From NCBI RefSeq assembly GCF_019710635.1, contig NZ_JAIFZS010000038.1, forward strand, positions 80,725-144,724: 64,000 nt of DNA, in the 5' to 3' direction. Origin of the DNA: Mycolicibacterium xanthum. GTDB lineage: Bacteria; Actinomycetota; Actinomycetes; Mycobacteriales; Mycobacteriaceae. The translations under genes were made by a program, and so were the position numbers. The notes beneath the pieces are model-generated. The model saw only the letters and a program-made list of their open reading frames with translations, had not been told where the DNA came from and ran no database searches. Positions 27,459 through 36,788 of this stretch are shown here, piece by piece. Each line of letters starts with the position of its first letter. Within the stretch, counting starts at the first letter, position 1.

Positions 27459-28925
27459 CTACAGCGTGAGGCCGGGATAGAGCGGGTTGGCCTCGAGCAG
27501 CTCGGCTGCGGCTGCACGGACCCGCTCGGCGGTGCCCTCGGCCAGCGAATACTTCGCCTTGGACGGCCCGCTGGGCCCCGCGGCGGGCGTGGTGTTGCCG
27601 AGCACCTCGACAACCAGCTCGGCCACCCGGTCGAACTCGTCGGCGCCGAATCCGCGGGTCGTCAACGCGGGCGATCCGAACCGGATGCCGCTGGTGTACC
27701 ACGCACCGTTGGGGTCGGCCGGGATCGCGTTGCGGTTGGTAACGATGCCCGAGTCCAGCAGCGCCGACTCCGCCTGGCGGCCGGTCAGCCCGAACGACGT
27801 CACGTCGAGCAGCACCAGGTGGTTGTCGGTGCCGCCGGTGACCAGACCGGCATCCCGTTTGACGAACCCGTCCGCGAGCGCCTGGGCGTTGTCGGCGACG
27901 GCCTGGGCGTACTGCCGGAACGCCGGCTGCCGGGCCTCCGCCAGCGCGACGGCCTTGGCGGCCATCACGTGCGACAGCGGACCGCCCAGCACCATCGGGC
28001 AGCCCTTGTCGACGGCCGGCGCGTACTCCTCGGTGGCCAGCACCAGGCCCCCGCGCGGGCCACGCAGCGACTTGTGGGTGGTCGTGGTGGTGACGTGCGC
28101 ATGCGGCACCGGGTCCTCGTCGCCGGTGAACACCTTCCCGGCGACCAGTCCGGCGAAGTGCGCCATGTCGACCATCAGCGTCGCGCCGACCTCGTCGGCG
28201 ATCTCGCGCATCTTGGCGAAGTTGACCCGGCGCGGGTACGCCGAGTAGCCGGCCACCAGCACCAGCGGCTGGAACTCCCGCACCGCCGCGGCAACCGCGT
28301 CATAGTCGATGAATCCGGTGGTGGGGTCCGTGCCGTACTGGCGCTGGTGGAACATCTTGCCGGAGATGTTGGGCCGGAAGCCGTGCGTGAGGTGCCCGCC
28401 GGTGTCCAGCGACATACCCATCAGCCGCTGGTTGCCCAGCTTGTTGCGCAGCGTCTCCCAGTCCGCCTCGGACAGGTCGTTGACGTGCTTGGCGCCCAGC
28501 GCCGCCAGCCCGGGTGCCTCCACCCGGGTGGCCAGGATGGCCCAGTAGGCGACCAGGTTGGCGTCGATCCCCGAGTGCGGCTGGGCGTAGGCGTAGGGCG
28601 CCCCGAACAGCTCGCGAGCGTGTTCGGCGGCCAGCGCCTCGACGGTGTCGACGTTCTGGCATGCGGCGTAGAACCGGTGCCCGACCGTGCCCTCGGCGTA
28701 CTTGTCGGAGAACCAGGTGCCCATGGTCAGCAACACCGCGGGCGACGCGTAGTTCTCGCTGGCGATCAACTTCAGCGAATCCCGTTGATCGGCAAGCTCT
28801 TTGCGGGTGGCTGCGGCGATGCGCGGCTCGACGGACTCGATCACCCGCAGTGCGGCCCGGTAGGCCTCGCTGGCGGTGTCGGCGTACTCGGCACCCTGAC
28901 CGGCGGTGACGGACTCTGCAGTCAT
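27459..28925 (-). CDS. glyA: Serine hydroxymethyltransferase, long form
   Basis: Converts serine and tetrahydrofolate to glycine and methylene-THF with PLP. At 488 residues it is about 60 longer than the usual bacterial GlyA. The extra length is mainly an N-terminal extension and an insert at about residues 132-170 ([18 protein letters not shown]...), after the YAQPHSG motif. The PLP lysine is K285 in [15 protein letters not shown], and [16 protein letters not shown] and VDMAHFAGL are intact. It is leaderless from TAGGCT six bases before ATG 28925. It occupies the glyA1 position beside desA2 and coaA. Confidence 0.94.
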   Translation of the reverse strand: MTAESVTAGQGAEYADTASEAYRAALRVIESVEPRIAAATRKELADQRDSLKLIASENYASPAVLLTMGTWFSDKYAEGTVGHRFYAACQNVDTVEALAAEHARELFGAPYAYAQPHSGIDANLVAYWAILATRVEAPGLAALGAKHVNDLSEADWETLRNKLGNQRLMGMSLDTGGHLTHGFRPNISGKMFHQRQYGTDPTTGFIDYDAVAAAVREFQPLVLVAGYSAYPRRVNFAKMREIADEVGATLMVDMAHFAGLVAGKVFTGDEDPVPHAHVTTTTTHKSLRGPRGGLVLATEEYAPAVDKGCPMVLGGPLSHVMAAKAVALAEARQPAFRQYAQAVADNAQALADGFVKRDAGLVTGGTDNHLVLLDVTSFGLTGRQAESALLDSGIVTNRNAIPADPNGAWYTSGIRFGSPALTTRGFGADEFDRVAELVVEVLGNTTPAAGPSGPSKAKYSLAEGTAERVRAAAAELLEANPLYPGLTL

Positions 28926-28930
28926 GGGTC

Positions 28931-29050
28931 GAGCCTAGTCGGACGACGATCAAGCGGTGACGGAGGAGCCGCGTTGAGGAGTCCGGCCACGAGCCTAGTC
29001 GGACGACGATCAAGCGGTGACGGAGGAGCCGCGTTGAGGAGTCCGGCCAC
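28931..29050. repeat. Two perfect tandem copies of a 60-bp unit in the glyA promoter
   Basis: 28931-28990 and 28991-29050 are identical. Each copy contains the leaderless -10 hexamer of glyA (TAGGCT on the minus strand at 28932-28937 and again at 28992-28997), so the promoter core is duplicated. Only the proximal copy is six bases from the ATG. Confidence 0.95.
28932..28937 (-). promoter_or_regulatory. Leaderless -10 element of glyA (TAGGCT)
   Basis: On the minus strand TAGGCT is followed by CGACCC and then ATG (28925). The same hexamer in the second repeat copy at 28992-28997 could initiate a transcript with a 60-base leader. Confidence 0.6.
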
Positions 29051-29069
29051 GGGCGCAGTCCGCCAGGCC

Positions 29070-29131
29070 CGCCGAGATTGCACTGGTGGTTGCCGATCCG
29101 TGGGCGAACGACCCTGCACACAATCTCGGCG
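29070..29131. terminator. Inverted repeat downstream of the DUF885 gene
   Basis: An 11-base arm (29070-29080) pairs perfectly with 29121-29131 around a 40-base loop. It lies 15 bp beyond the DUF885 stop and upstream of the duplicated glyA promoter, so it may insulate the two minus-strand genes. The long loop makes it a weak terminator. Confidence 0.4.
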
Positions 29132-29145
29132 CTGGCGCCGCCGAC

Positions 29146-30345
29146 CTAGGCCGCGCGCAACGACGACGGGATCAGCGGCTCGTCGAGCAGCCTGCCGAAC
29201 CGCTCGGTCAGCGTGACCCCTGCCGGCCGGGCATCGAGCCACGCCCGCAACAGCCGGTAGCCCTCGACATAGGTGCTGGTGTAGGCGCGCCACAACGGCG
29301 AGGACAGGAACCGCAGCATCTGGCGGGCCCGTTCGTCGTTGACCAGCAGCCAGCGCCGCAGGAACGCCACGACGTCGTCGACGTCGCGGTGCTCGTCGTG
29401 CAACATCAGCGCCGCGTCCTGGCGCACCTCGGCCAGCGCGGCGGTGGCCTCCGACACCAGCTCGGCCCGCTCGCCGTCGAAGCGCAATCCCAGGTCGGCA
29501 TAGATGTCGGCGGCCCACGGCCCCCACCCCGGTCCGACCGCCGCGTAGAGCGCCAGGTCGGCGAGCCCCTCGGCCATCAGGCACTGCGGCGTGTTGACCA
29601 GGAAGATCGTCTGCTCGGCCTGATTTCGCCCGGCCACGAGCCCAAACTCTTTGCGGCAGTGCTCGGTGTGGTGACCGGGGTAGGACTCGTGGGCCACCAG
29701 CCGCGGCAGGTTCGACATCTGTTGCTTGAGATCGGCGTTAACCGCCACGGTCGAGCGGTAGTCGCCGAGGTAGTAGTTGAACCCCGACCAGGGTTTGTCG
29801 GTGACCACCTCGTAGGTGATGGTCTCGCCGGCCGGCAGCGGGAACGTCGCGCGCACCCGGTCGCGCAGCGCGCTGGAGAACGCGTGGATGGCCTCTTCGA
29901 GCCGAGCCGGCGGGATCTCCTCCGACGCGCGGTAGGCCTGCACCCGTTCGTCGAGCGGCCCGGCGCCGCCGATCGCGTCGTCGAGCTTGGCGTGTGCCTC
30001 CCGGTAACGGTCCGGGTCGCCCTTGCCGATCTGGACGTCGAAGTAGTCCTGCACCTCGTCGACGAAACCGACCTGCTCACCGGCGAACTTGCGGCCGGCG
30101 CACTCCAGGGCCCGCAGATGGGCGCCGACGAAGGCCGCGCGGTCGTCGTCGAGCCGGGCCGGCAGCTCGGCGGCCAGGCGCCGCGCCTGCCGGGCGAGGT
30201 CCGCAGGCTCGGGCGGCGGTTCGGCGGCCACCGCGGCGCGCAGGGCGGGGTCGCCGGTGAACGCGTCGACGTAGCCCTCCTCGATTCTGTCGAATCGCAG
30301 ACCGAGCTTGAGGTATTCGTCGACGAAATCGATACCGGGGTCCAT
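29146..30345 (-). CDS. DUF885 family putative metalloprotein
   Basis: A 399-residue helical protein of the DUF885 family. The strongest motif is [11 protein letters not shown] at residues 219-229, a zinc-protease-like HE-x4-HH arrangement, with a later Glu-rich helix. Family members are annotated as putative peptidases or lipoproteins; this one has no signal peptide. The substrate is unknown. ATG 30345 is preceded by TAGCGT eight bases upstream, compatible with leaderless initiation. It is divergent from coaA across 31 bp. Confidence 0.82.
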   Translation of the reverse strand: MDPGIDFVDEYLKLGLRFDRIEEGYVDAFTGDPALRAAVAAEPPPEPADLARQARRLAAELPARLDDDRAAFVGAHLRALECAGRKFAGEQVGFVDEVQDYFDVQIGKGDPDRYREAHAKLDDAIGGAGPLDERVQAYRASEEIPPARLEEAIHAFSSALRDRVRATFPLPAGETITYEVVTDKPWSGFNYYLGDYRSTVAVNADLKQQMSNLPRLVAHESYPGHHTEHCRKEFGLVAGRNQAEQTIFLVNTPQCLMAEGLADLALYAAVGPGWGPWAADIYADLGLRFDGERAELVSEATAALAEVRQDAALMLHDEHRDVDDVVAFLRRWLLVNDERARQMLRFLSSPLWRAYTSTYVEGYRLLRAWLDARPAGVTLTERFGRLLDEPLIPSSLRAA

Positions 30346-30376
30346 GCCGCCCTACGCTAACTGCAAGACTGTGGCC

Positions 30377-31315
30377 ATGGCGCGGCTGAGCGAACCCAGC
30401 CCTTACGTGGAGTTCGACCGGACTGAATGGCGCGCGCTGCGCATGTCGACGCCGCTCAAACTGACCGAGGACGAGCTGGTCCGGCTGCGCGGTCTGGGCG
30501 AGAAGATCGACCTGCTCGAGGTCCAGGAGGTCTATCTCCCGCTGGCCCGGTTGATCCACCTGCAGGTAGCTGCGCGCCAGGCGCTGTTCTCGGCCACCGC
30601 GGAGTTCCTCGGCGAGCCGCAGCAGAATCCGGATCGCCCGGTGCCGTTCGTGATCGGGGTGGCCGGCAGCGTCGCGGTCGGCAAGTCCACCACCGCGCGT
30701 GTGCTGCAGGCGCTGCTGGCCAGGTGGGAGCATCACCCCCGCGTCGACCTGGTCACCACCGACGGTTTCCTCTACCCCAACGCCGAGCTCGAACGACTGA
30801 ACCTGATGCACCGCAAGGGTTTCCCGGAGAGCTACGACCGCAGGGCGCTGATGCGGTTCGTCACGGCGGTCAAGTCGGGCGCCGACGCGGTGTGCGCGCC
30901 GGTGTACTCGCACCTGCTCTACGACATCGTGCCCAACGAGAAGCAGATCATCGAGCATCCGGACATCCTGATCCTCGAGGGCCTCAACGTGCTGCAGACC
31001 GGGCCGGCTCTGATGGTCTCGGATCTGTTCGACTTCTCCGTCTACGTCGATGCGCGCATCGAGGACATCGAACAGTGGTACATCTCACGGTTCCTGTCGA
31101 TGCGGGCCGGGGCATTCGCCAACCCCGCGTCACACTTCCACCACTACTCCACGCTGACCGACGATCAGGCGGTGTTCGCCGCACGCGACATCTGGCATTC
31201 GATCAACCGCCCCAACCTGATCGAGAACATCCTGCCGACCCGGCCACGTGCCACGCTGGTGCTGCGCAAGGACGCCGACCACTCGATCAACCGGCTACGC
31301 CTGCGCAAGCTGTGA
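30377..31315 (+). CDS. coaA: Type I pantothenate kinase
   Basis: Phosphorylates pantothenate, the committed step of coenzyme A synthesis. It is an essential mycobacterial enzyme. The ATG at 30377 gives 312 residues, the length of M. tuberculosis CoaA (Rv1092c). The P-loop [13 protein letters not shown] lies at residues 94-106 with Lys103, followed by [19 protein letters not shown] and [10 protein letters not shown], the substrate-binding segments of the type I (PanK-I) family. The 3' end overlaps the convergent FAD oxidoreductase by 29 bp. The upstream extension of the frame (to 30308) covers the divergent promoter and is not used. Confidence 0.96.
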   Translation: MARLSEPSPYVEFDRTEWRALRMSTPLKLTEDELVRLRGLGEKIDLLEVQEVYLPLARLIHLQVAARQALFSATAEFLGEPQQNPDRPVPFVIGVAGSVAVGKSTTARVLQALLARWEHHPRVDLVTTDGFLYPNAELERLNLMHRKGFPESYDRRALMRFVTAVKSGADAVCAPVYSHLLYDIVPNEKQIIEHPDILILEGLNVLQTGPALMVSDLFDFSVYVDARIEDIEQWYISRFLSMRAGAFANPASHFHHYSTLTDDQAVFAARDIWHSINRPNLIENILPTRPRATLVLRKDADHSINRLRLRKL

Positions 31316-32744
31316 GAGGGCCGCACCGCACCTCGAAACGGTCCCGGATGGTGTCCAGCGCCCTGCGCTGACGAGCCCGTTCGCGGCGGTGTGTCACCAT
31401 GAACCGCGCGGTCCCGGCCATCCGGCGATGCCACGGATACCACCGGTCGAAGTCGAGGCCGCACTCCCCGAACACCCGGGCGGGCACCGCGTCGGCGATC
31501 AGGCCGAGGTTGTGCTGCGCCAGCATGAACATCGCATACGGCAGCACCGGCTTGGATTTGCTCCACAGGTCCTGCAGGTCGAGCGCGTACAGCGGGACGT
31601 CGCGCAGCCTGCCGAGAAACAGCAGATGGGTCAGGAAGTAGCCACCGTAGGACGAGAAGTGCAGAGTGGCCGAACGCAGGTTGATCGACACCGTGCTGCC
31701 CGAGGCCGACATGTAGGGCTCGTCGGGATGCTCGCCCTGCGTGATGTAGCCGGTGCAGTTGACGATCCAGCTACCCGGCTGGACCGATCTGGTGGCACCG
31801 CTGCGGAGCACGAGGTCGGTCGACCCGTTGCGGTCGACCGCGTCGACGACGTGGTCCATGATCACGTGGTTGAGACCGGCGGCGATGGTCCGCCGTTCGG
31901 ACTCCGACAGGACACCGAGCAGGAAGTTCCGGCAGTCGGGAGTCAGCGATATCCCGTGGTTGACGCGGAACCAGGCGGCGACGTCGTCCTCGTTGGTCCC
32001 GTCGAACCGCTGACTGATCTCACGCGCGAGCCGACTCACCGTCGTGCCGCCCCACCAGCGATGTGCGCCATCGGGGAAGAAGTGCTCCCGGCTGGAAAAC
32101 ATGGTGCCGGACCCGGCCACCAGGTTCACTTCACGGCCCGGATACCGGGTGATGAGCGCGTGGGCGGTGTCCATCGCGGTCTTGCCGCCCCCGACCACCC
32201 ACACCGGGGTGTCGCTGCGGCCGATCTCGCCACCGCGCACATCGCAGGAGTCGGGCGACACCGAATTCACCCGGGTGCTGGTGAGCGGCAGCGGATCGTT
32301 GGGTGTCACGCGGAAGCCGTAGGCCTTGATCAGCTTGGCCGCCTCGATGACGCGGACCTCGCCGGACGGGGTGCGGCACGTGATCCGCACCCCGTCGGTG
32401 GTTTCCTCGTCGGCTTCCAGGGTCCACCCGTACCGCTCGTCGACGCTGATCCGATTCCCGATCTCGTCGAGGCAGTGTGCGAAGTGGCCGAGCACCTCGT
32501 CCCTGGTGGCGAGATGGGACGGTTCCTTGTTCAGCGTCCACTCGATATCGCCCGCGGTGAACATCGGGTGGGGTTGGTGCAGTCGCACATACGGGTAGGT
32601 GTCGACCCACATGCCGCCGGGGGCCGGCCTGCGGTCGATCAGCACCACCTTCTGGTCGCGACCCAGGTACCTGCTCGCGACGAACAACGCGTTGAGGCCG
32701 GCCAGGCCGGCGCCCACGATGCAGACATCACACTTGTCATCCAT
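31287..32744 (-). CDS. FAD-dependent NAD(P)-binding oxidoreductase, monooxygenase-like
   Basis: A 485-residue flavoprotein: FAD loop [10 protein letters not shown] (residues 11-20), RPAPGGMW (39-46) and a second dinucleotide loop [12 protein letters not shown] near 203, as in flavin-containing or Baeyer-Villiger-like monooxygenases. The fingerprint FxGxxxHxxxWP is not clearly present, so the reaction is uncertain. I see no ferredoxin or reductase partner beside it. It is an accessory gene between coaA and the prenyltransferase gene. An 85-bp spacer lacks a hairpin, so co-transcription with the prenyltransferase gene upstream is possible. Confidence 0.8.
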   Translation of the reverse strand: MDDKCDVCIVGAGLAGLNALFVASRYLGRDQKVVLIDRRPAPGGMWVDTYPYVRLHQPHPMFTAGDIEWTLNKEPSHLATRDEVLGHFAHCLDEIGNRISVDERYGWTLEADEETTDGVRITCRTPSGEVRVIEAAKLIKAYGFRVTPNDPLPLTSTRVNSVSPDSCDVRGGEIGRSDTPVWVVGGGKTAMDTAHALITRYPGREVNLVAGSGTMFSSREHFFPDGAHRWWGGTTVSRLAREISQRFDGTNEDDVAAWFRVNHGISLTPDCRNFLLGVLSESERRTIAAGLNHVIMDHVVDAVDRNGSTDLVLRSGATRSVQPGSWIVNCTGYITQGEHPDEPYMSASGSTVSINLRSATLHFSSYGGYFLTHLLFLGRLRDVPLYALDLQDLWSKSKPVLPYAMFMLAQHNLGLIADAVPARVFGECGLDFDRWYPWHRRMAGTARFMVTHRRERARQRRALDTIRDRFEVRCGPLTACAGVAG

Positions 32745-32818
32745 CGCCTGAGCGTGGGCCCGGGCGGCTCCGGCGGCACCAGTAGTGGACTACCTAATTT
32801 CGCGCGAAGCCGGTGCGC

Positions 32819-33646
32819 TCAGAGCCCGTAGCGCCGGTGTCTGGCGCTGTAGTCGCGCAGCGCACGCAGGAAGTCGACCCGGCGGAACTCCGGCCAGTAC
32901 GCCTCGGTGAACCACATCTCCGAGTAGGCGCTCTGCCACAGCAGGAATCCGGACAGTCGCTGCTCCCCAGAGGTACGGATCACCAGATCGGGATCGGGCT
33001 GACCCGAGGTGTAGAGGTTCTCCGAGATCGCGTCCGCCGTCACGGCCTCGATCAGCTGGTCCCCGGTGGCGCCGTTGGCCAGCTCCTTGCCCAGCAGGGC
33101 ACGGACCGCGTCGACGATCTCCTGGCGGCCGCCGTAACCGACCGCGACGTTGACGTGGAAATCCCCGCCGTTGCCGTTGGTCGACGACACCGCGTCGCGC
33201 AACCTGCGGGCCGGCTCCTCGCCGATGAGCTCCAGATCGCCGACGGTGCGCACGCTCCAGTGGTTCTCGGGCGCACAGATCTCCTCGACCACGTCGGTGA
33301 TGATCTCGATCAGCGACGACAGCTCCTCGGGGTCGCGCTGCAGGTTCTCGGTGGACAGCAGGTACACCGTGGCCATCTCGACACCGGCCTCGTGGCACCA
33401 GCGCAGCATCTCGGCGATCTTGCGGGCACCCATCCGGTACCCGTAGCTGACGTCGTTGTGCCCGAGTTCGCGGGCCCAGCGCCGGTTGCCGTCGCACAGC
33501 ACGGCGATGTGGCGGGGCAGGTCCGATCGAGACGACGACAGACCCTGACGCAGGCGCATTTCGTAAAGCCGGTACACCGGCTCTTTGAGTCGCCGCGGTA
33601 TGAGGTCCACGATGTTCCAGACTACTGTGGCGCGAGAGTGCTCCAT
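32819..33646 (-). CDS. cis-prenyl diphosphate synthase (Rv1086 type, Z-farnesyl diphosphate synthase)
   Basis: Builds short-chain Z-isoprenyl diphosphate; in M. tuberculosis Rv1086 makes omega,E,Z-farnesyl diphosphate, the precursor of decaprenyl phosphate. The protein (275 residues from ATG 33646) has the UppS signature LCDGNRRWA with Asp52, TVYLLSTEN, and [24 protein letters not shown] at the C-terminus. A GTG at 33610 would give 263 residues, closer to Rv1086, so the start is uncertain. It is divergent from the hemolysin III gene, as in M. tuberculosis. Confidence 0.92.
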   Translation of the reverse strand: MEHSRATVVWNIVDLIPRRLKEPVYRLYEMRLRQGLSSSRSDLPRHIAVLCDGNRRWARELGHNDVSYGYRMGARKIAEMLRWCHEAGVEMATVYLLSTENLQRDPEELSSLIEIITDVVEEICAPENHWSVRTVGDLELIGEEPARRLRDAVSSTNGNGGDFHVNVAVGYGGRQEIVDAVRALLGKELANGATGDQLIEAVTADAISENLYTSGQPDPDLVIRTSGEQRLSGFLLWQSAYSEMWFTEAYWPEFRRVDFLRALRDYSARHRRYGL

Positions 33647-33665
33647 GCCAGTCAGCGGAGGTGAC

Positions 33666-34391
33666 GTGCCGACATCTGTCGATCCCCGGGATACCGCCGA
33701 AGTCGGGCCGGAAGATCTGCCCGAGGCGGTCGCCGAGGGAGTCGCCCAGTTTCTGGGCAAGCCGCGGTTGCGGGGCTGGATCCACGTGTACGCGGCGGTC
33801 ATCGCCGTCATCTGCGGCGCCACGCTGGTCGCCGTGTCGTGGTCGGTCCAGTCCACCCGCGCCGGGATCGCCACGCTGATCTACACACTGACAATCGTGG
33901 CGATGTTCACCGTCAGCGGCACCTACCACCGGGTGGACTGGAAGTCCGCCACGGCGCGTAAGTGGATGAAGCGCGCCGACCACTCGATGATCTTCGTGTT
34001 CATCGCGGGCAGCTACACCCCGTTCGCCCTGCTGGCACTGCCCGAGCGCGACGGCATGGTGTTGTTCTGGATCGTCTGGGGCGGTGCGATGGCGGGCGTG
34101 GCGCTCAAGATGCTGTGGCCGTCGTCGCCGCGCTGGCTCGGGGTGCCGCTCTACATCCTGCTCGGCTGGGTGGCGGTGTGGTTCATCGGCCCGATCATGC
34201 ACGGCGCCGGGGTGGCGGCCGTCGTGTTGCTGATCGTCGGCGGAGCGCTCTACAGCATCGGCGGCGTGCTCTATGCGCTGAAATGGCCGAATCCGTGGCC
34301 GAGCACGTTCGGCCACCATGAGTTCTTCCATGCGTGCACCGCGGTGGCGGCGATCTGCCACTACATCGCGATGTGGTTCGCCGTTTTCTAG
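33666..34391 (+). CDS. Hemolysin III family membrane protein
   Basis: A 241-residue protein with seven predicted transmembrane helices and the HlyIII/PAQR signature residues: SGTYHRVDW (about 78), KRADHSMIF (about 100) and [19 protein letters not shown] at the C-terminus, whose histidines bind metal in the PAQR fold. The biological role is unknown. GTG 33666 is chosen because GGAGG lies just upstream and the length equals Rv1085c; a longer frame to 33585 overlaps the divergent gene. Confidence 0.9.
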   Translation: MPTSVDPRDTAEVGPEDLPEAVAEGVAQFLGKPRLRGWIHVYAAVIAVICGATLVAVSWSVQSTRAGIATLIYTLTIVAMFTVSGTYHRVDWKSATARKWMKRADHSMIFVFIAGSYTPFALLALPERDGMVLFWIVWGGAMAGVALKMLWPSSPRWLGVPLYILLGWVAVWFIGPIMHGAGVAAVVLLIVGGALYSIGGVLYALKWPNPWPSTFGHHEFFHACTAVAAICHYIAMWFAVF

Positions 34392-34445
34392 CGAATCGGG
34401 TGTAGTTCGTCAGCGCAGGCGTGACGAACTACACCGAATCCGCTA
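34389..34445. terminator. Hairpin shared by two convergent genes, stops at the arm tips
   Basis: Arms 34389-34412 and 34422-34445 pair at 21 of 24 positions around a 9-base loop. The 5' tip is the TAG of the hemolysin III gene and the 3' tip the TAG of the ketosteroid-isomerase-like gene on the other strand. It should act in both directions. Confidence 0.75.
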
Positions 34446-34811
34446 GAGCTGGGTGATGTTCTGCGGGCCCCAGTAGGCCTTCATCGAGGCGATCTGCCCG
34501 TCACCGTTGAACGACATCACCTCGATGGGCTCGATGCGCATCGTGCCGCCGACGGTGATGGCGAACACGAAGGCCGCCTCATGACCACCCGCGCGGAACG
34601 TCAACAGCTCGGTCTTGATGTCGGCGCCGTCCGCCAACTTGTAGAAACCGGCGATGGCCTGTCGTCCGATGTGCACCTCGCCACCGCCGACCGGGTCCTC
34701 CAGCGTGGCGTCCTCGGCGTACAGCGCGGCGATGTCCTCAGCGGTGCCGTTGGCGACGGTATCGAGGTAGCGCTGGACGAAGCCTTGCATGACATCCGGC
34801 TCAAAGCTCAT
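34443..34811 (-). CDS. Ketosteroid isomerase-like NTF2-fold protein
   Basis: A 122-residue protein aligning end to end with bacterial delta5-3-ketosteroid isomerase by eye: RYLDTV with Tyr15 and LYAEDATLEDPVG with Asp39, which match the catalytic Tyr16 and Asp40 of the Pseudomonas putida enzyme, then GRQAIAGFY and a final MKAYWGPQNI. The third catalytic residue (Asp103 in P. putida) appears as Glu97 (PIEVM against VIDVM). The activity may therefore be altered. ATG 34811 has TAGCGT seven bases upstream. Confidence 0.82.
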   Translation of the reverse strand: MSFEPDVMQGFVQRYLDTVANGTAEDIAALYAEDATLEDPVGGGEVHIGRQAIAGFYKLADGADIKTELLTFRAGGHEAAFVFAITVGGTMRIEPIEVMSFNGDGQIASMKAYWGPQNITQL

Positions 34812-34818
34812 GTGCGGC

Positions 34819-34824
34819 ACGCTA
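34819..34824 (-). promoter_or_regulatory. Leaderless -10 element (TAGCGT)
   Basis: TAGCGT on the minus strand ends seven bases before ATG 34811 of the ketosteroid-isomerase-like gene, in the 63-bp gap after the Rv1083-like gene. Confidence 0.45.
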
Positions 34825-34874
34825 CACGGGCGCCCGAGGCGGGGTGGCGAGATCATCGACCACCGCGACGGCGC

Positions 34875-35147
34875 TCAGCCTGACTCGCGCGGCGACTCGC
34901 TGTCCGGCTGCGCGTCGGTGCCCGAGGCGCCGCCGGACTGGTCGTCGTCCGCGTCGAACGACTTGGGCAGGCGCTTGAGGTGCCCGTTCATCGACCACAC
35001 CAGCCCGAACACCGCGATCAGCAGCAGCACGACGATGATCAGCCCGAACGGGCTGGCCTTGCCGAAGTCCGGCCCCGTCTGCTGCGGGCCGTCCTGGGCC
35101 AGCACGGCGGTCGCCAGCTCGAGGCCCAGTGTCACCGCGTCACTCAT
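34875..35147 (-). CDS. Small membrane protein next to mca (Rv1083-like)
   Basis: A 90-residue protein with one transmembrane helix ([20 protein letters not shown], about residues 34-53) and a hydrophilic acidic tail ([16 protein letters not shown]). Its start overlaps the mca stop (ATGA), so the two are translationally coupled, as with Rv1082-Rv1083. The function is unknown; a role at the membrane linked to mycothiol-conjugate handling is only a guess from context. Confidence 0.85.
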   Translation of the reverse strand: MSDAVTLGLELATAVLAQDGPQQTGPDFGKASPFGLIIVVLLLIAVFGLVWSMNGHLKRLPKSFDADDDQSGGASGTDAQPDSESPRESG

Positions 35148-36016
35148 CTGGCGTCCCCTATTCCCGTGAACAGATCCGTCTCGGGCAACTCCACCGGCAC
35201 CCGGGACCGGGCCAGCTCGAACTCCTCGGTCGGCCACAGCCGATGTTGCCACTCGATGGGGGTGCTGAAGAAAAAGCTGTTCGGATCGATCTGGGTGGCG
35301 TGCGCGAGCAGCGCCTTGTCACGCCGGGAGAAGTAGTTCGCGCACTCGACCCTGGTCGTCACCCGTCGGGCCAGCAGATCCTCGTCGGGATCCCACTGCT
35401 CCAGCCACTTGGCGAACGGGCCCTCCTGACCGTGCTTGGCGAACTCGTCCTGCAACACCTGCATCCGCTGCCGCAGGAAGCCGTGGTTGTAGTAGAGCTT
35501 GGCTACGTCCCAGGGGTTGCCGGCATCCGGGTAGAGCCGGTGATCGGCGGCCGCCTCGTAGGCCGCGACGGACACCTGGTGGCACCGGATGTGGTCGGGA
35601 TGGGGGTAGCCGCCGTTCTCGTCGTAGGTGGTCATCACGTGCGGCCTGAAGTCGCGCACCACGCGCACCAGGGCCTCGACGGGCTGCTCGAGTGGAACCA
35701 CACCGAGGCAGCCGTCCGGCAGCGGCGGCAGCGGGTCGCCCTCCGGCAACCCCGAGTCGACGAACCCGAGCCAGTGATGCTCGACGCCGAGGATCTCCGC
35801 GGCCCTGGCCATCTCGTCCCGCCGGACCTCGGCCATCCGGCCGTGTACGTCGGGCAGGTCCATGGCCGGATTCAGGATGTCCCCGCGCTCGCCGCCGGTC
35901 AGCGTCACGACCAGCACACGCACACCCTGGTCGACGTAGCGCGCCATGGTGGCCGCGCCCTTGCTGGACTCGTCGTCCGGGTGCGCGTGCACTGCCATCA
36001 ACCGCAGTTCGGTCAA
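35144..36016 (-). CDS. mca: Mycothiol S-conjugate amidase
   Basis: Cleaves mycothiol S-conjugates to GlcN-inositol and a mercapturic acid that is exported, a detoxification step limited to actinobacteria. The 290-residue LmbE-like zinc amidase shows [11 protein letters not shown] (residues 10-20; zinc ligands His12 and Asp15) and [10 protein letters not shown] with the third zinc histidine. The start is TTG 36016 (GAGGGA upstream); no in-frame ATG or GTG lies closer to the conserved sequence. It overlaps the downstream Rv1083-like gene by ATGA. Confidence 0.95.
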   Translation of the reverse strand: MTELRLMAVHAHPDDESSKGAATMARYVDQGVRVLVVTLTGGERGDILNPAMDLPDVHGRMAEVRRDEMARAAEILGVEHHWLGFVDSGLPEGDPLPPLPDGCLGVVPLEQPVEALVRVVRDFRPHVMTTYDENGGYPHPDHIRCHQVSVAAYEAAADHRLYPDAGNPWDVAKLYYNHGFLRQRMQVLQDEFAKHGQEGPFAKWLEQWDPDEDLLARRVTTRVECANYFSRRDKALLAHATQIDPNSFFFSTPIEWQHRLWPTEEFELARSRVPVELPETDLFTGIGDAR

Positions 36017-36084
36017 CGTGTTCCCTCTTCAGCTGATCACCTGCACGAACAGTCTCACCTGAGTTCAACCAGGGCGACTGGCCT

Positions 36085-36090
36085 TATAGT
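36085..36090 (+). promoter_or_regulatory. Possible -10 element (TATAGT) for the DUF4307 gene
   Basis: TATAGT lies 33 bp before ATG 36124 in the mca/DUF4307 divergent gap. No clear -35 is visible, which is usual for mycobacterial SigA promoters. Confidence 0.35.
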
Positions 36091-36123
36091 TCCAGTCCTA
36101 GTACACCCATCCGACCGACGGGC

Positions 36124-36558
36124 ATGCAAAACGAGATGATCCAGCGTCCCGCCGACCGTTACGGCCGGCAGCGGCTCAACCGGCGCAATCGCCGCTGGAT
36201 CGTCGTCGGGTTGGCGGCGCTCGTGCTGACGGCGGGGGTGGCGATCGCCGCCGTGGCCTTCACCCGGTTGAACTCGGCCGGGGTGTCCGGGGAACTGGGC
36301 GGATACCGGCTGATCGACGACCACACCGTCGAGGTGACCGTCAGCGTCACCCGCGACGACCCGTCGCAGCCCGCGGTCTGCATCGTCCGGGCCCGGTCCT
36401 ACGACGGTAGCGAGACCGGGCGCCGCGAGGTGTTGGTACCGCCGTCGGCGGCGACGACCGTGCAGGTCACAGCCATCGTCAAGACCAGCCGGCCAGCCGT
36501 CATGGGAGACGTGTACGGTTGCGGAAACGACGTGCCCGGCTACCTGGTACCCGCATAA
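36124..36558 (+). CDS. DUF4307 membrane-anchored protein (Rv1081c-like)
   Basis: A 144-residue protein, the same length as Rv1081c. It has a basic N-terminus (RQRLNRRNRRW), one transmembrane helix at about residues 25-47 and an exported DUF4307 domain with a conserved cysteine pair (AVCIVRARSYDG and VYGCGN). The function is unknown. An alternative ATG at 36139 would remove five residues. It stands between mca and greA, as in M. tuberculosis. Confidence 0.85.
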   Translation: MQNEMIQRPADRYGRQRLNRRNRRWIVVGLAALVLTAGVAIAAVAFTRLNSAGVSGELGGYRLIDDHTVEVTVSVTRDDPSQPAVCIVRARSYDGSETGRREVLVPPSAATTVQVTAIVKTSRPAVMGDVYGCGNDVPGYLVPA

Positions 36559-36620
36559 CAGCAGGATCCGCAACAAACACCAAAGAGCCAAACCGTGAAA
36601 ATCCGGTATCCCCCCGGTGC

Positions 36621-36660
36621 TATCATGGATCGATACACGGTTCCTGCTGGAGCCGTGTAT
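36621..36660 (+). promoter_or_regulatory. greA promoter with stem-loop at the transcript 5' end
   Basis: TATCAT at 36621-36626 is a good -10; transcription would start about 36633. Exactly there begins a 12-bp stem (36633-36644 with 36649-36660, one G-U pair, 4-base loop). The mRNA would thus start with a stable hairpin and carry a leader of about 156 bases. The remaining leader to 36788 holds no other structure that I can see. Confidence 0.5.
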
Positions 36661-36788
36661 TGCTGCATTTGGTGCTCGGATCGAGCGTGTGCGAGAGCGG
36701 CAATACACGAACGACAGCTCCCGGCTCCGTGTCCAGTGACCTGCTAAAGCGACAAGCGCGGAAGTAACGACGACAGGAGCGCGACGAC

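Noticed and set aside
28926..29145. Glycine riboswitch upstream of glyA
   Set aside because: The promoter is leaderless and the repeat lacks the conserved aptamer core.
36011..36023. KstR-like motif near the mca start (AACGTGTT)
   Set aside because: The core AACnnGTT is present, but the outer T and A of the pattern are missing.
36559..36788. A small RNA or tRNA-like gene in the greA leader
   Set aside because: Only one stem-loop is present, with no cloverleaf or CCA; a promoter plus leader explains it better.
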